DNA of 7,310 nt, taken from Clostridiales bacterium (GTDB lineage: Bacteria; Bacillota; Clostridia; Christensenellales; Aristaeellaceae). Under the pieces are notes generated by a model. That model saw nothing but the letters and a program-made list of their open reading frames with translations. It was not told the origin of the DNA and did no database searches. Both the position numbers and the translations under genes were made by a program. Location: NCBI GenBank assembly GCA_004556395.1, contig SFHK01000089.1, positions 1 to 7,310 on the forward strand, in the 5' to 3' direction. Position 1 is the stretch's first letter, and every line of letters begins with the position of its first letter. Below, one piece after another: positions 1 to 5,782 of this stretch.

Positions 1-815
1 CTCACGTACTACCCTCGCCCGGCGCGTTCCGGGCGGTTCCACTGCGATGATTCTCTTCCCCGACTGCGCGACGCACGACAAAGGCTCCGCGTCCGTCCAC
101 AAATGACGGTCTGAAGCCGTAAGCCGCGCTCGCCGCCATGGATTCCGGCCGCACGGGCAACTGGACGGATGTGCCGGAGACGTAAAATACCGTCTCGCGT
201 ATCCCTCACTTTTCCGGCTGCGCGGCTCACGGAAAGTCTTCGCGTCCGTCCATTGAGAACGGCCTGAAGCCGTGCTCGCCGCCCGGGCAATTGGACGGAT
301 GCAGCGTACCACTCGCGCCCGGCGCGTTCCGGGCGGTTCCACTGCGATGATTCTCTTCCCCGGCTGCGCGGCTCACGGAAAGGCTTCGCGTCCGTCCATT
401 GAGAACGGCCTGAAGCCGCAAGCCGTGCTCGCCGCCCGGGCAATTGGACGGATGCAGCGCACCACCTCACGTACCACTCGCGCCCGGCGCGCTCCGGGCG
501 GTTCCACTGCGATGATCCTCTTCCCCGGCTGCGCGACGCACGACAAAGGCTCCGCGTCCGTCCATTGGTGACGGTCTGAAGCCGCAAGCCGCGCTCGCCG
601 CCATGGATTCCGCCCGCACGGGCAACTGGACGGATGTGCCGGAGACGTAAAACACCGTCTCGCGTATCCCTCACTTTTCCAGCTGCGCGGCTCACGGAAA
701 GGCTTCGCGTCCGTCCATTGAGGACGGCCTGAAGCCGTACTCGCCGCCCGGGCAATTGGACGGATGCAGCGTACCACTCGCGCCCGGCGCGCTCCGGGCG
801 GTTCCGCTGCGATGA

Positions 816-953
816 TTCTCTTCCCCGACTGCGCGACGCACGACAAAGGCTCCGCGTCCGTCCATTGGTGACGGTCTGAAGCCGCAGGCCGTGCTCGCCG
901 CCGCCGCGGATTCCGCCCGTACGGGCGACTGGACGGATGTGCCGGAGGCATAG
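816..953 (+). pseudogene. C-terminal gene fragment, Gfo/Idh/MocA oxidoreductase-like tail
   Basis: The last repeat unit holds a frame that is open from 816 to the TAG at 951-953, with an in-frame TGA just upstream (813-815) and no credible start. It is therefore a tail without a body. The translation includes RPSIGDGLKPQAVLAA, then SARTGDWTDVPEA and the stop. This pattern (a Gly-Leu element, a hydrophobic VLAA helix, then SARTG and a short tail) is what many Gfo/Idh/MocA-family NAD(P)-dependent sugar oxidoreductases have at their C-terminus. The unit at 554 encodes nearly the same tail (TGNWTDVPET), and type B units encode a related GKASRPSIENGLKPQAVLAA stretch. The functional parent gene would lie left of the window. 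The family assignment rests on about 30 residues seen by eye. It could instead be the tail of some other enzyme. Confidence 0.45.
944..948 (+). promoter_or_regulatory. Ribosome binding site for the heparinase-like gene
   Basis: GGAGG lies 11 bases before the ATG at 960 and sits inside the last codons of the upstream gene fragment. This supports that start and suggests the two genes were originally translationally adjacent, with 6 bases between TAG and ATG. The type A repeat units at 89 and 554 keep a weakened version (GGAGACG). Confidence 0.6.
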
Positions 954-959
954 AACGCC

Positions 960-2603
960 ATGTTCACGACCGCTCTCAACGATCTCATGTATCACCTGCG
1001 CCCGGCGCGTCCCGGGCAGCTGATCGACCGCACCGCGTTCGGTGAGGCCGACGGCCAGTCCGTCAGCGACTGGCAGCGCGCCGCCGAAAAGGCGCTGAAC
1101 CGTCCGTTCCCGACGGCCATGGTTTCGGACGGCCTTTCGGGAGACGGCGCGTTCCCCGCCGCGCGCGAGGAATGCCGGCGGCAGCTTTTCGCGCTGCTTC
1201 TGTCCGGCTGCGCCGAGGGGTTCGACCGCTATCTGCCCCGAATGGCCGATCTGGTCTGGGAAATCTGCGGCGAAGCCAGCTGGCGCGAACCGTTGGACGA
1301 ATACGGCGAGCCGGAAGCGGACGCGTTCGCGCTGGCCACCGCCGAGCTGCTGGCGTGGACGTACACGCTGGCGGGCGAAGCGTTTACCGGCGCGGCCTCC
1401 ATCGTGACGCGCCGGCTTCAGCGCGAGCTCGCGCGCCGTCTGCTTGCGCCGTTTGCCCAGCGCGAAGCGCCCGCGTGGGCGCAGCGCCGCGGCGGCTGGA
1501 CGCTTTCGAATCTGATTTCCGTGCTGGCTGTCTTCCTGCTGGCTGACGAAAACGACGGCCGCCGCTGGGCGGGCGTTCGCCGCGCGCTTCTGCTGATCGA
1601 CGAGCGCGTGCGCCCGCTTCCGCGCGACGGCGCGCATCCCGCCGGGCTCGAGGGCTGGATACAGGACGTACCGGCGCTGTCCGACGCGGCGACGCTGCTT
1701 CTCACCTGCACCGGCGGCCACGTGGACGTGGGGGGCGGCGCGTGGTTCCAGCGCGCGGCGGAGTATCCCGTTGCGTCGCACATGGGGAACGGCTATTTCG
1801 TCAACCCCGAGGGCGAAGCGCAGCCCCGGCTGGACGGCCGCGCAATGTACCGCGTGGGCGTGTGCGCCGGAAACGAGGGGCTGTGCCGTCTGGGCGCGTT
1901 CCTGAACGACGACGAAGCCAATTCGCCCGTCACACCGACGGCGGCGTTTCTGAACGCGCTGATGGCGCGCACCTTCAAGGCGCAGGCGGCGCTGCCCGTC
2001 ACGCGCGAGCGCGTGCTTTTGCTGGACTCGATGCGGACGGCGGCCTCCGTCGGCCCGTTCCGCGCCGCGCTCATCGGCGGGAGCCTGTCCGGCGACCACA
2101 TCGACGCGGGCAACCTGTACCTCTTCCTGAACGGCCAGCCCATCCTGACCGACCTGACCCCCGCGCGCCCCTTGGCCGACGCGCACGCCCTGCCTGCCAT
2201 CGGCGGCATCGGCCCCGTGCGCGGAACGGGCGGCGCGCGCGACCTCGACGCGCGGTTTTCGGACGATTTCGTCTGCCTGTCCGTCAATCTCGCGCCCGCC
2301 TTCCCGGACAATCTGGGCGTTCAGTCGTGGCAGCGCAGCGTCATTCTGTCGCCCTCCGAGCAGCAGGTGCGCATCATCGAATCGTTCGACCTGCTGCGCC
2401 CCGCGGGCCCCGTTTCCTTCCATTTTATGACCCCCAAACGTCCGGAGCGGCTGAGCGACCGCGCCCTGCGGCTCGGCGACGCGGTGCTGCGCTGGGAGGA
2501 CGACATGGACGCTTCATACGCCGCCGTCCCCGGCGGCTGGCGCGTCAGCCTCACCATCCCGCCCACCCAGCACGCCAGCCGCGCATTTATCGTGAGCGAG
2601 TGA
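960..2603 (+). CDS. Heparinase II/III family protein (diverged)
   Basis: This 547-residue protein has the layout of heparinase II/III-like polysaccharide lyases. An N-terminal helical region forms the (alpha/alpha) toroid, seen at about residues 65-345 (WTLSNLISVLAVFLLADE at 180-197, then DVPALSDAATLLLTCTGGHVDV at 236-257 in the usual helix-helix spacing). A beta-sandwich follows from about 365 to the end. The family core motif, usually SHxHxDxGx followed by a strand and LxDxG, appears here as SGDHIDAGNLYLFLNGQPIL (377-396). The second His (H380) and the Asp (D382) are kept; the first His is Gly. The segment normally rich in Tyr and Glu near the toroid cleft reads DGAHPAGLEGW (223-233) and is also changed. 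No signal peptide is visible, so it is probably cytoplasmic, acting on imported oligosaccharides. The ATG at 960 has GGAGG upstream. The protein is somewhat shorter than typical members. The family call is fairly safe; the substrate and even catalytic activity are uncertain. Confidence 0.75.
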   Translation: MFTTALNDLMYHLRPARPGQLIDRTAFGEADGQSVSDWQRAAEKALNRPFPTAMVSDGLSGDGAFPAAREECRRQLFALLLSGCAEGFDRYLPRMADLVWEICGEASWREPLDEYGEPEADAFALATAELLAWTYTLAGEAFTGAASIVTRRLQRELARRLLAPFAQREAPAWAQRRGGWTLSNLISVLAVFLLADENDGRRWAGVRRALLLIDERVRPLPRDGAHPAGLEGWIQDVPALSDAATLLLTCTGGHVDVGGGAWFQRAAEYPVASHMGNGYFVNPEGEAQPRLDGRAMYRVGVCAGNEGLCRLGAFLNDDEANSPVTPTAAFLNALMARTFKAQAALPVTRERVLLLDSMRTAASVGPFRAALIGGSLSGDHIDAGNLYLFLNGQPILTDLTPARPLADAHALPAIGGIGPVRGTGGARDLDARFSDDFVCLSVNLAPAFPDNLGVQSWQRSVILSPSEQQVRIIESFDLLRPAGPVSFHFMTPKRPERLSDRALRLGDAVLRWEDDMDASYAAVPGGWRVSLTIPPTQHASRAFIVSE

Positions 2604-2810
2604 CGGGCGGATAGGGTTCCCCCTTCTCCACTTCACGCCCCCAAACGTCCGGAACGTTTGGGCGACCGCGCCCTGCGGCTCGGCGACGCGGTGTTCCGCT
2701 GGGAGGACGACATGGACGCAACATACGCCGCCGTCCCCGGCGGCTGGCGCGTCAGCCTCACCATCCCGCCCACCCAGCACGCCAGCCGCGCATTCATCGT
2801 GAGCGAGTGA
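2431..2810 (+). repeat. Two-copy tandem repeat, 207-bp offset, of the heparinase-like gene's 3' end
   Basis: Positions 2431-2606 (gene copy) and 2638-2813 (downstream copy) match almost base for base, including the stop codon TGA and the following CGG. The differences I see are a handful of substitutions (for example GAGCGGCTGAGC against GAACGTTTGGGC) and no indel inside this span. Weaker similarity continues about 14 bases further upstream with a one-base deletion in the second copy. The offset is a multiple of three. Confidence 0.95.
2624..2810 (+). pseudogene. Duplicated C-terminal fragment of the heparinase-like gene
   Basis: This fragment encodes PKRPERLGDRALRLGDAV, then FRWEDDMDATYAAVPGGWRV and on to SRAFIVSE followed by TGA. 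It nearly duplicates residues 492-547 of the preceding gene, with changes such as L-S to L-G, L-R to F-R and A-S to A-T. It has no start codon or ribosome site of its own. Its frame is continuous with the parent gene: between the parent TGA at 2601-2603 and this copy's TGA at 2808-2810 there is no other in-frame stop. Readthrough of the first TGA would therefore add 68 residues repeating the last beta-strands of the sandwich. The simplest reading is a remnant of tandem duplication. Expression by readthrough is possible but unproven. Confidence 0.8.
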
Positions 2811-2826
2811 CGGATAATGATTCATC

Positions 2827-2861
2827 TTTTCCGGAAAACGGACTGACTGACCATTTTCCGG
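2827..2861. other. Palindrome and hairpin in the spacer before the 2910 gene
   Basis: TTTTCCGGAAAA at 2827-2838 is a perfect 12-base palindrome. In addition CCGGAAAA (2831-2838) pairs with TTTTCCGG (2854-2861), extended by one mismatch and two more pairs, leaving a 9-base loop ACTGACTGA. There is no clear U-tract after it, so a rho-independent terminator is not well supported. It could be a processing or attenuation structure, or a protein-binding palindrome. Confidence 0.5.
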
Positions 2862-2909
2862 TATCGCGACAGGATTTCCAAATTCCCGCGGACGAGAGGC
2901 TGACTGACG

Positions 2910-3341
2910 ATGCGAAAATGGCGTGGATTTCTGATTGCCCTGCCAATGCTGACCGCCGCGCTGTGCGCGCTGGCGGCGCTTGGCATACGCTATGTGTCCG
3001 ACCTGCTTCTGTGGTTCACCCGTCTCGGCGGACGAACGCCCGGCGCGGCCATGGAAACCGCCGCGGACGTGCTTTCGGGCTTTCACAAGGGGACGATTCA
3101 GCCGTCCATCCCCGCGGCTCTTCTCGGCGCGGCGCTCGCGCTGCTTCCCGCGGCATGCGTTACCCACCGCGGAAAATCCCGCGCCGCCGGAAAAGTTCTC
3201 GCATCCGTCTGCACGCTGATTCCGCTTCTGCTCGCCTTCGCCGCGACGCTTCTGCTCACGCGCGTCAACGGCATTCGTCTCCGGGACGCGCTGCGCTGCC
3301 TGTGGCCGATGCGCGATTCCATCGGCGGGCTGCTTCTGTAA
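2910..3341 (+). CDS. Small three-helix membrane protein, unknown function
   Basis: This 143-residue protein starts MRKWRGFLIALPML, with a positively charged N-terminus followed by a hydrophobic helix (about 6-28). A second helix lies at about 66-83 (AALLGAALALLPAACV) and a third at about 97-117 (ASVCTLIPLLLAFAATLLL). The charged segment between helices one and two (about 37-63) is probably outside or periplasm-facing, and the basic loop THRGKSRAAGK (85-95) is probably cytoplasmic. The C-terminus (RVNGIRLRDALRCLWPMRDS) may be amphipathic. A weak GAGAGG site lies 11 bases upstream of the ATG. I do not recognise a family. Residues from 110 (FAATLLL) to the stop lie in the first copy of a 126-bp repeat array, so the end of helix three and the tail are what is repeated downstream. 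It sits between a lyase-like and an amidase-like gene, which would suit an accessory membrane component, but nothing in it shows that. Confidence 0.7.
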   Translation: MRKWRGFLIALPMLTAALCALAALGIRYVSDLLLWFTRLGGRTPGAAMETAADVLSGFHKGTIQPSIPAALLGAALALLPAACVTHRGKSRAAGKVLASVCTLIPLLLAFAATLLLTRVNGIRLRDALRCLWPMRDSIGGLLL

Positions 3342-3362
3342 ACGACCAACGGGGATGGATGA

Positions 3363-3467
3363 TTCGCCGCAACGCTCCTGCTCACGCGCGTCAACGACAT
3401 CCGTCTCCGGGACGCGCTGCGCTGCCTGTGGCCGATGCGCGATTCCATCGGCGAGCTGCTTCTGTAA
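3363..3467 (+). pseudogene. Tail cassette 2 of the 2910 membrane-protein gene
   Basis: It encodes FAATLLLTRVNDIRLRDALR, then CLWPMRDSIGELLL and TAA. The parent reads NGIR and IGGLLL at the two changed positions. An in-frame TGA (3360-3362) sits directly before the first codon, and no start codon with a ribosome site precedes it, so it is not expected to be translated by itself or by readthrough of one stop. Confidence 0.8.
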
Positions 3468-3488
3468 ACGACCAACGGAGATGGATGA

Positions 3489-3593
3489 TTCGCCGCGACG
3501 CTCCTGCTCACGCGCGTCAACGACATTCGTCTCCGGGATGCGCTGCGCTGCCTGTGGCCGATGCGCAATTCCATCGGCGGGCTGCTTCTGTAA
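3489..3593 (+). pseudogene. Tail cassette 3 of the 2910 membrane-protein gene
   Basis: The frame is intact and the length is the same as the parent tail. Its changes against the parent are NDIR for NGIR and PMRNS for PMRDS. An in-frame TGA directly precedes it, as for cassette 2. Confidence 0.8.
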
Positions 3594-3614
3594 ACGGCCA
3601 ACGGAGATGGATGA

Positions 3615-3716
3615 TTCGCCGCGACGCTCCTGCTCACGCGCGTCAACGGCATCCGTCTCCGGGACGCGCTGCGCTGCCTGTGGCCGATGCGCGATTCCAT
3701 CGGCGGGCTGCTGTAG
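3615..3716 (+). pseudogene. Tail cassette 4 (last) of the 2910 membrane-protein gene
   Basis: It encodes the same residues as the parent tail but ends IGGLL with TAG instead of IGGLLL with TAA. It is followed by sequence (GCCTTATGAAACGCC) found after no other unit. Under tandem duplication the last unit keeps the original downstream junction, so this one may preserve the ancestral end of the gene and its spacing to the 3756 gene. Confidence 0.75.
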
Positions 3717-3740
3717 GCCTTATGAAACGCCATTCCGACA

Positions 3741-3747
3741 GGGAGGG
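3741..3747 (+). promoter_or_regulatory. Ribosome binding site for the ceramidase-like gene
   Basis: GGGAGGG lies 8-9 bases upstream of the ATG at 3756 and is followed by a T-run. It decides this start over the out-of-frame ATG at 3722, which has no such site. Confidence 0.75.
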
Positions 3748-3755
3748 TTTTTTCG

Positions 3756-5171
3756 ATGCGTCTTCCCGTTTTTCTTTGCCGAGCGCTGTGCGTTCTGCTG
3801 GCGCTTCTATTGTGCGCCGCGCCGGGCGCGCGCTGCGAGAGCGAGCCGCGCTGGCGCGCGGGCTTCGGCCAGCGGGAAATTCCGCTTCCGGAGAACGCCG
3901 GGCCGCTGTACATTGCCGGATACCGAAACGGCTATGAGATCACCGGCGTGCTCGACCTTCCCCGCGCCACCGCCGTATGGCTGGACTGCGGCGGCGCGGG
4001 CGTTCTGCTGATCGGCGTCGACTGCGTGGGTCTTTCGCGGGCGTATGTGGAGCAGCTTCGAGCGTCGCTGGCGGTCGAGTGCCGCGAATGGAACTGCGCG
4101 CAGGTCAACGTATACGCCACGCACACCCACGCGGGCGTCGACACGATGGGTCTGTGGGGCAAGGTGGGTAGGGACGGCAAGAACGAAGCCTTCATGCAAA
4201 ACCTGCTTCAGGCCGCGCGCAGCGCCGCCCTCGACGCATACGCCGACCGCCGCGCCGGAACGCTTTCCTACGGGAAGGCCGCCACCGCCGGCATGCAGCG
4301 CGATTCGCGCCTGCCCTATGAGTACGACCCGCACATCCATCACCTGAAATTCGCGCCCGACGACGGCGGCGCGGGCTTCCGCATCGTCAATTATTGCGCG
4401 CACGCGGAGTCGCTGCGCGGGCAGAACACGCTCCTCAGCCGCGATTTTCCCGGCGTGATGGCCGACGTTCTGCTGGAGCGAACCGGCGAACGCATGCTGT
4501 TCATGCCCGGCGCGATCGGCGGGCTCGTGATGACGCAGGAGTTTGAGAAGAACGCGGACGGCAGCCTGAACGCCGAAAAGAACCTCGAAACCACCGGCCG
4601 GATGCTGGCGTGCGCGCTTCTGCGCGTTTCAGACGGCAGGCCGCTGGCCGCCGAGCTGGAAATCGCGCGCACGGAGCTCACCGTGCCGCTGGACAACACC
4701 GCCTTCCTGCTCGCGCGCATGCTGGGCATTCTGAACGCCCGCGCCGTGCCGGGCTCGGGCGCGACGGGCTACGCGCTCGAAAGCGAGCTGTCCGTGCTTC
4801 GTCTGGGAAATATGTACCTCGCGCTGATTCCCGGCGAGCTGTTTCCCGAGCTGGTGACCGGGCGCTATCTTTCCGCCTCCACCGCCGCCGCGCCGGAGCG
4901 CGAAAATCCGGAGCCGCTTGCGGCGATCATGACCCGCCGCGGCCTGAGCGCCGATTCGCTTCTGATCTGCGGGCTGGCGAACGACGAGCTGGGCTACATC
5001 GTGCCGCCGAACGACTTTCTGCTGCACCCGGACACACCCTATTTCGCCAACGCCTGCGATTCCGCCGGGCGCAGACACTACGAGGAAACCAACTCCGTCG
5101 GCCCGGAAACCGCAAACGTCATCGCCGCGGGCTTCGAACGCTGTCTTTCCCAGCTGTTCCCCGGCGGATAA
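3756..5171 (+). CDS. Secreted neutral/alkaline non-lysosomal ceramidase-like protein
   Basis: This 471-residue protein has a signal peptide (basic MRLPVFLCR, hydrophobic core to about residue 20, probable cleavage near 24-27), so it acts outside the cytoplasmic membrane. No good lipobox is visible. The mature part matches the N-terminal catalytic region of the neutral ceramidase family: an RAGFGQREIPLP opening (34-45), a GVLDLPRATAVWLD strand (64-77), VYATHTHAG (119-127) with candidate zinc His residues, YCAHAES (213-219) equal to the usual AHP ligand region, and SRDFPG (228-233). NDELGYIVP (409-417) and HYEETNSVGP (441-450) are family-like C-terminal motifs. Such enzymes hydrolyse N-acyl amides, classically ceramide. 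The segment that normally carries the nucleophilic serine (GAxGDVSP-like) reads GAIGGLVMT (252-260), so the activity may differ or be lost. It is followed by a hairpin terminator. Confidence 0.7.
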   Translation: MRLPVFLCRALCVLLALLLCAAPGARCESEPRWRAGFGQREIPLPENAGPLYIAGYRNGYEITGVLDLPRATAVWLDCGGAGVLLIGVDCVGLSRAYVEQLRASLAVECREWNCAQVNVYATHTHAGVDTMGLWGKVGRDGKNEAFMQNLLQAARSAALDAYADRRAGTLSYGKAATAGMQRDSRLPYEYDPHIHHLKFAPDDGGAGFRIVNYCAHAESLRGQNTLLSRDFPGVMADVLLERTGERMLFMPGAIGGLVMTQEFEKNADGSLNAEKNLETTGRMLACALLRVSDGRPLAAELEIARTELTVPLDNTAFLLARMLGILNARAVPGSGATGYALESELSVLRLGNMYLALIPGELFPELVTGRYLSASTAAAPERENPEPLAAIMTRRGLSADSLLICGLANDELGYIVPPNDFLLHPDTPYFANACDSAGRRHYEETNSVGPETANVIAAGFERCLSQLFPGG

Positions 5172-5190
5172 ACAACCCCCTTCCCCATCC

Positions 5191-5234
5191 TTCAGGCGGT
5201 TCGAAGAAAATTTCGAATCGCCTGAATGCGTTTT
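5191..5234 (+). terminator. Hairpin terminator after the ceramidase-like gene
   Basis: TTCAGGCGGTTCGAA (5191-5205) pairs with TTCGAATCGCCTGAA (5212-5226) over 15 positions with a single G-U wobble and a 6-base loop. It is followed after TGCG by TTTT. The stem is strong; the U-tract is short and delayed, so termination may be partial. Its right arm overlaps the proposed sigma promoter. Confidence 0.65.
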
Positions 5235-5252
5235 CCCCGCCCGCTCGTCTAA
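5223..5252 (+). promoter_or_regulatory. Candidate ECF-type promoter of the sigma/anti-sigma operon
   Basis: TGAATG (5223-5228) is separated by 17 bases from CGTCTAAT (5246-5253). CGTC at the -10 position with a TGAAC-like -35 is the pattern of SigM/SigX/SigW-class ECF promoters in Bacillota, and ECF operons are often self-activated. The -10 match is good and the -35 match is moderate. Transcription would start shortly before the ribosome site at 5265. Confidence 0.45.
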
Positions 5253-5264
5253 TCAATGGAAGGG

Positions 5265-5269
5265 GGAGG
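5265..5269 (+). promoter_or_regulatory. Ribosome binding site for the sigma factor (GTG start)
   Basis: GGAGG within AGGGGGAGGA lies 6 bases before the GTG at 5276. This strong site favours the GTG over the downstream ATGs at 5297 and 5303. Confidence 0.75.
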
Positions 5270-5275
5270 AAGCCT

Positions 5276-5782
5276 GTGAACGACCGCGAACGCGCCATGG
5301 CCATGGAACGGATGATCCACGCGCACGGAAGCGAGCTGCTTCGTCTGTGCCTTCTGCTGCTCGGCGACCGCGCCTCGGCGGAGGATGCGCTTCAGGATAC
5401 CTTCGTGAAGGCGTGGCGCGGGCTGGACGGCTTCCGCGGCGACGCGAACGAGCGAACGTGGCTCACGCGCATCGCCGTGAACACCTGCCGCGACTGCCTG
5501 AAAAGCGCGTGGCGGCAGCGCGTGACCGTCGATCTGGACGCGTGCGCGCCCTCCGGCGAAGCGCCCGGTGCGGACGCGCGCGACGACACCGTGACCCGCG
5601 CCGTGTTCGCCCTCCCGCCGAAGTACAAGGCGGTGGTGCTCCTGCGCTATTACATGGGCATGCCGGTAAAACAGATTGCGAGCGTACTGTCCCTGAACGA
5701 GCATACCGTAACAACCCGACTTCAGCGCGCCCGAAAGCGGCTGGAAAACGAGCTGAGAGGATGGTATTACGATGAGGAATAA
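5276..5782 (+). CDS. ECF-subfamily RNA polymerase sigma factor
   Basis: This 168-residue protein directs RNA polymerase to a specific promoter set. Sigma region 2 is clear from about residue 20: ELLRLCLLLLGDRASAEDAL followed by QDTFVKAW, then RTWLTRIAVNTCRDCLKS, the usual -10 recognition and melting segment. A short acidic linker follows (about 80-107). Region 4 is ALPPKYKAVVLLRYYMGMPV, then KQIASVLSLNEHTVTTRLQR, a helix-turn-helix for the -35 element. Regions 1 and 3 are absent, as in the ECF group. Translation starts at GTG 5276 because of the strong ribosome site. The last 11 bases overlap the start of the next gene, the common arrangement of a sigma factor with its membrane-bound regulator. 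The ECF-like promoter just upstream suggests self-activation. Confidence 0.92.
   Translation: MNDRERAMAMERMIHAHGSELLRLCLLLLGDRASAEDALQDTFVKAWRGLDGFRGDANERTWLTRIAVNTCRDCLKSAWRQRVTVDLDACAPSGEAPGADARDDTVTRAVFALPPKYKAVVLLRYYMGMPVKQIASVLSLNEHTVTTRLQRARKRLENELRGWYYDEE

Larger units (their letters stand above)
1..953 (+). repeat. Array of six ~150-bp gene-junction repeat units (types A and B)
   Basis: A shared core (GCGTCCGTCC) begins at 89, 242, 388, 554, 707 and 854, so unit lengths are 153, 146, 166 and 153, 147 bp. Units at 89, 554 and 854 (type A) continue with a GGTGACGGTCTGAAGCCG-like sequence; the one at 89 is slightly diverged. Units at 242, 388 and 707 (type B) have GAGAACGGCCTGAAGCCG or one change from it, and a shorter middle. 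All keep GGGCAAYTGGACGGATG or a close variant at their right side. Type B units then carry a GC hairpin (CGCCCGG, 6-nt loop, CCGGGCG) and an ATGATTCTCTTCCCCG-like block. The unit order is A-B-B-A-B-A. The last unit runs straight into the gap and start of the 960 gene. Part of type B (466-504) resembles that gene's codons at 984-1022. The units therefore look like diverged copies of the junction between an upstream gene's tail and the heparinase-like gene's head. Plus-strand frames are broken in most units. I see no intact gene here, and the array continues to the left edge of the window. Confidence 0.85.
3237..3716 (+). repeat. Four-copy tandem repeat, exact 126-bp period, of a gene's 3' end
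   Basis: The units begin TTCGCCGC at 3237, 3363, 3489 and 3615, an exact 126-base spacing (42 codons). Unit 1 is the end of the 2910 gene. Units 2 and 3 include the stop TAA and the spacer AACGACCAACGGAGATGGA or a one-base variant. Unit 4 ends earlier with GGGCTGCTGTAG at 3716 and leads to the next gene. The few differences between units are single substitutions such as GGC/GAC, ATT/ATC, GAC/GAT, GAT/AAT and GGG/GAG. The only length change is at the end of unit 4, where one CTT codon is missing. Confidence 0.97.

Noticed and set aside
1..953. CRISPR array
   Set aside because: The units are about 150 bp, diverged, and similar along nearly their whole length; there are no short identical repeats with unique spacers and no cas genes.
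1..953. Insertion sequence or other transposable element
   Set aside because: No transposase frame, terminal inverted repeats or target duplication can be seen; the units match gene ends and not a mobile element.
9..2423. A very long open frame on the minus strand (about 800 codons) across the array and the heparinase-like gene
   Set aside because: It lies opposite a well-supported gene and continues into repeats. Its translation is Arg/Gly/Ala-rich low-complexity typical of antisense frames in GC-rich DNA, with no domain.
3237..3716. Diversity-generating retroelement variable/template repeats
   Set aside because: No reverse transcriptase is present, the copies are adjacent, and the changes are C/T and G/A instead of adenine-specific.
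2807..3937. A plus-strand open frame with 42-residue protein repeats, and another at 3355-4011
   Set aside because: They are out-of-frame readings created because the 126-bp period is a multiple of three. They overlap real genes in other frames, and their Arg/Ser/Cys-rich products resemble no family.
4610..5275. A much longer sigma factor reading starting inside the ceramidase-like gene
   Set aside because: The frame is open by chance there. The ribosome site, promoter and family length all place the start at GTG 5276.
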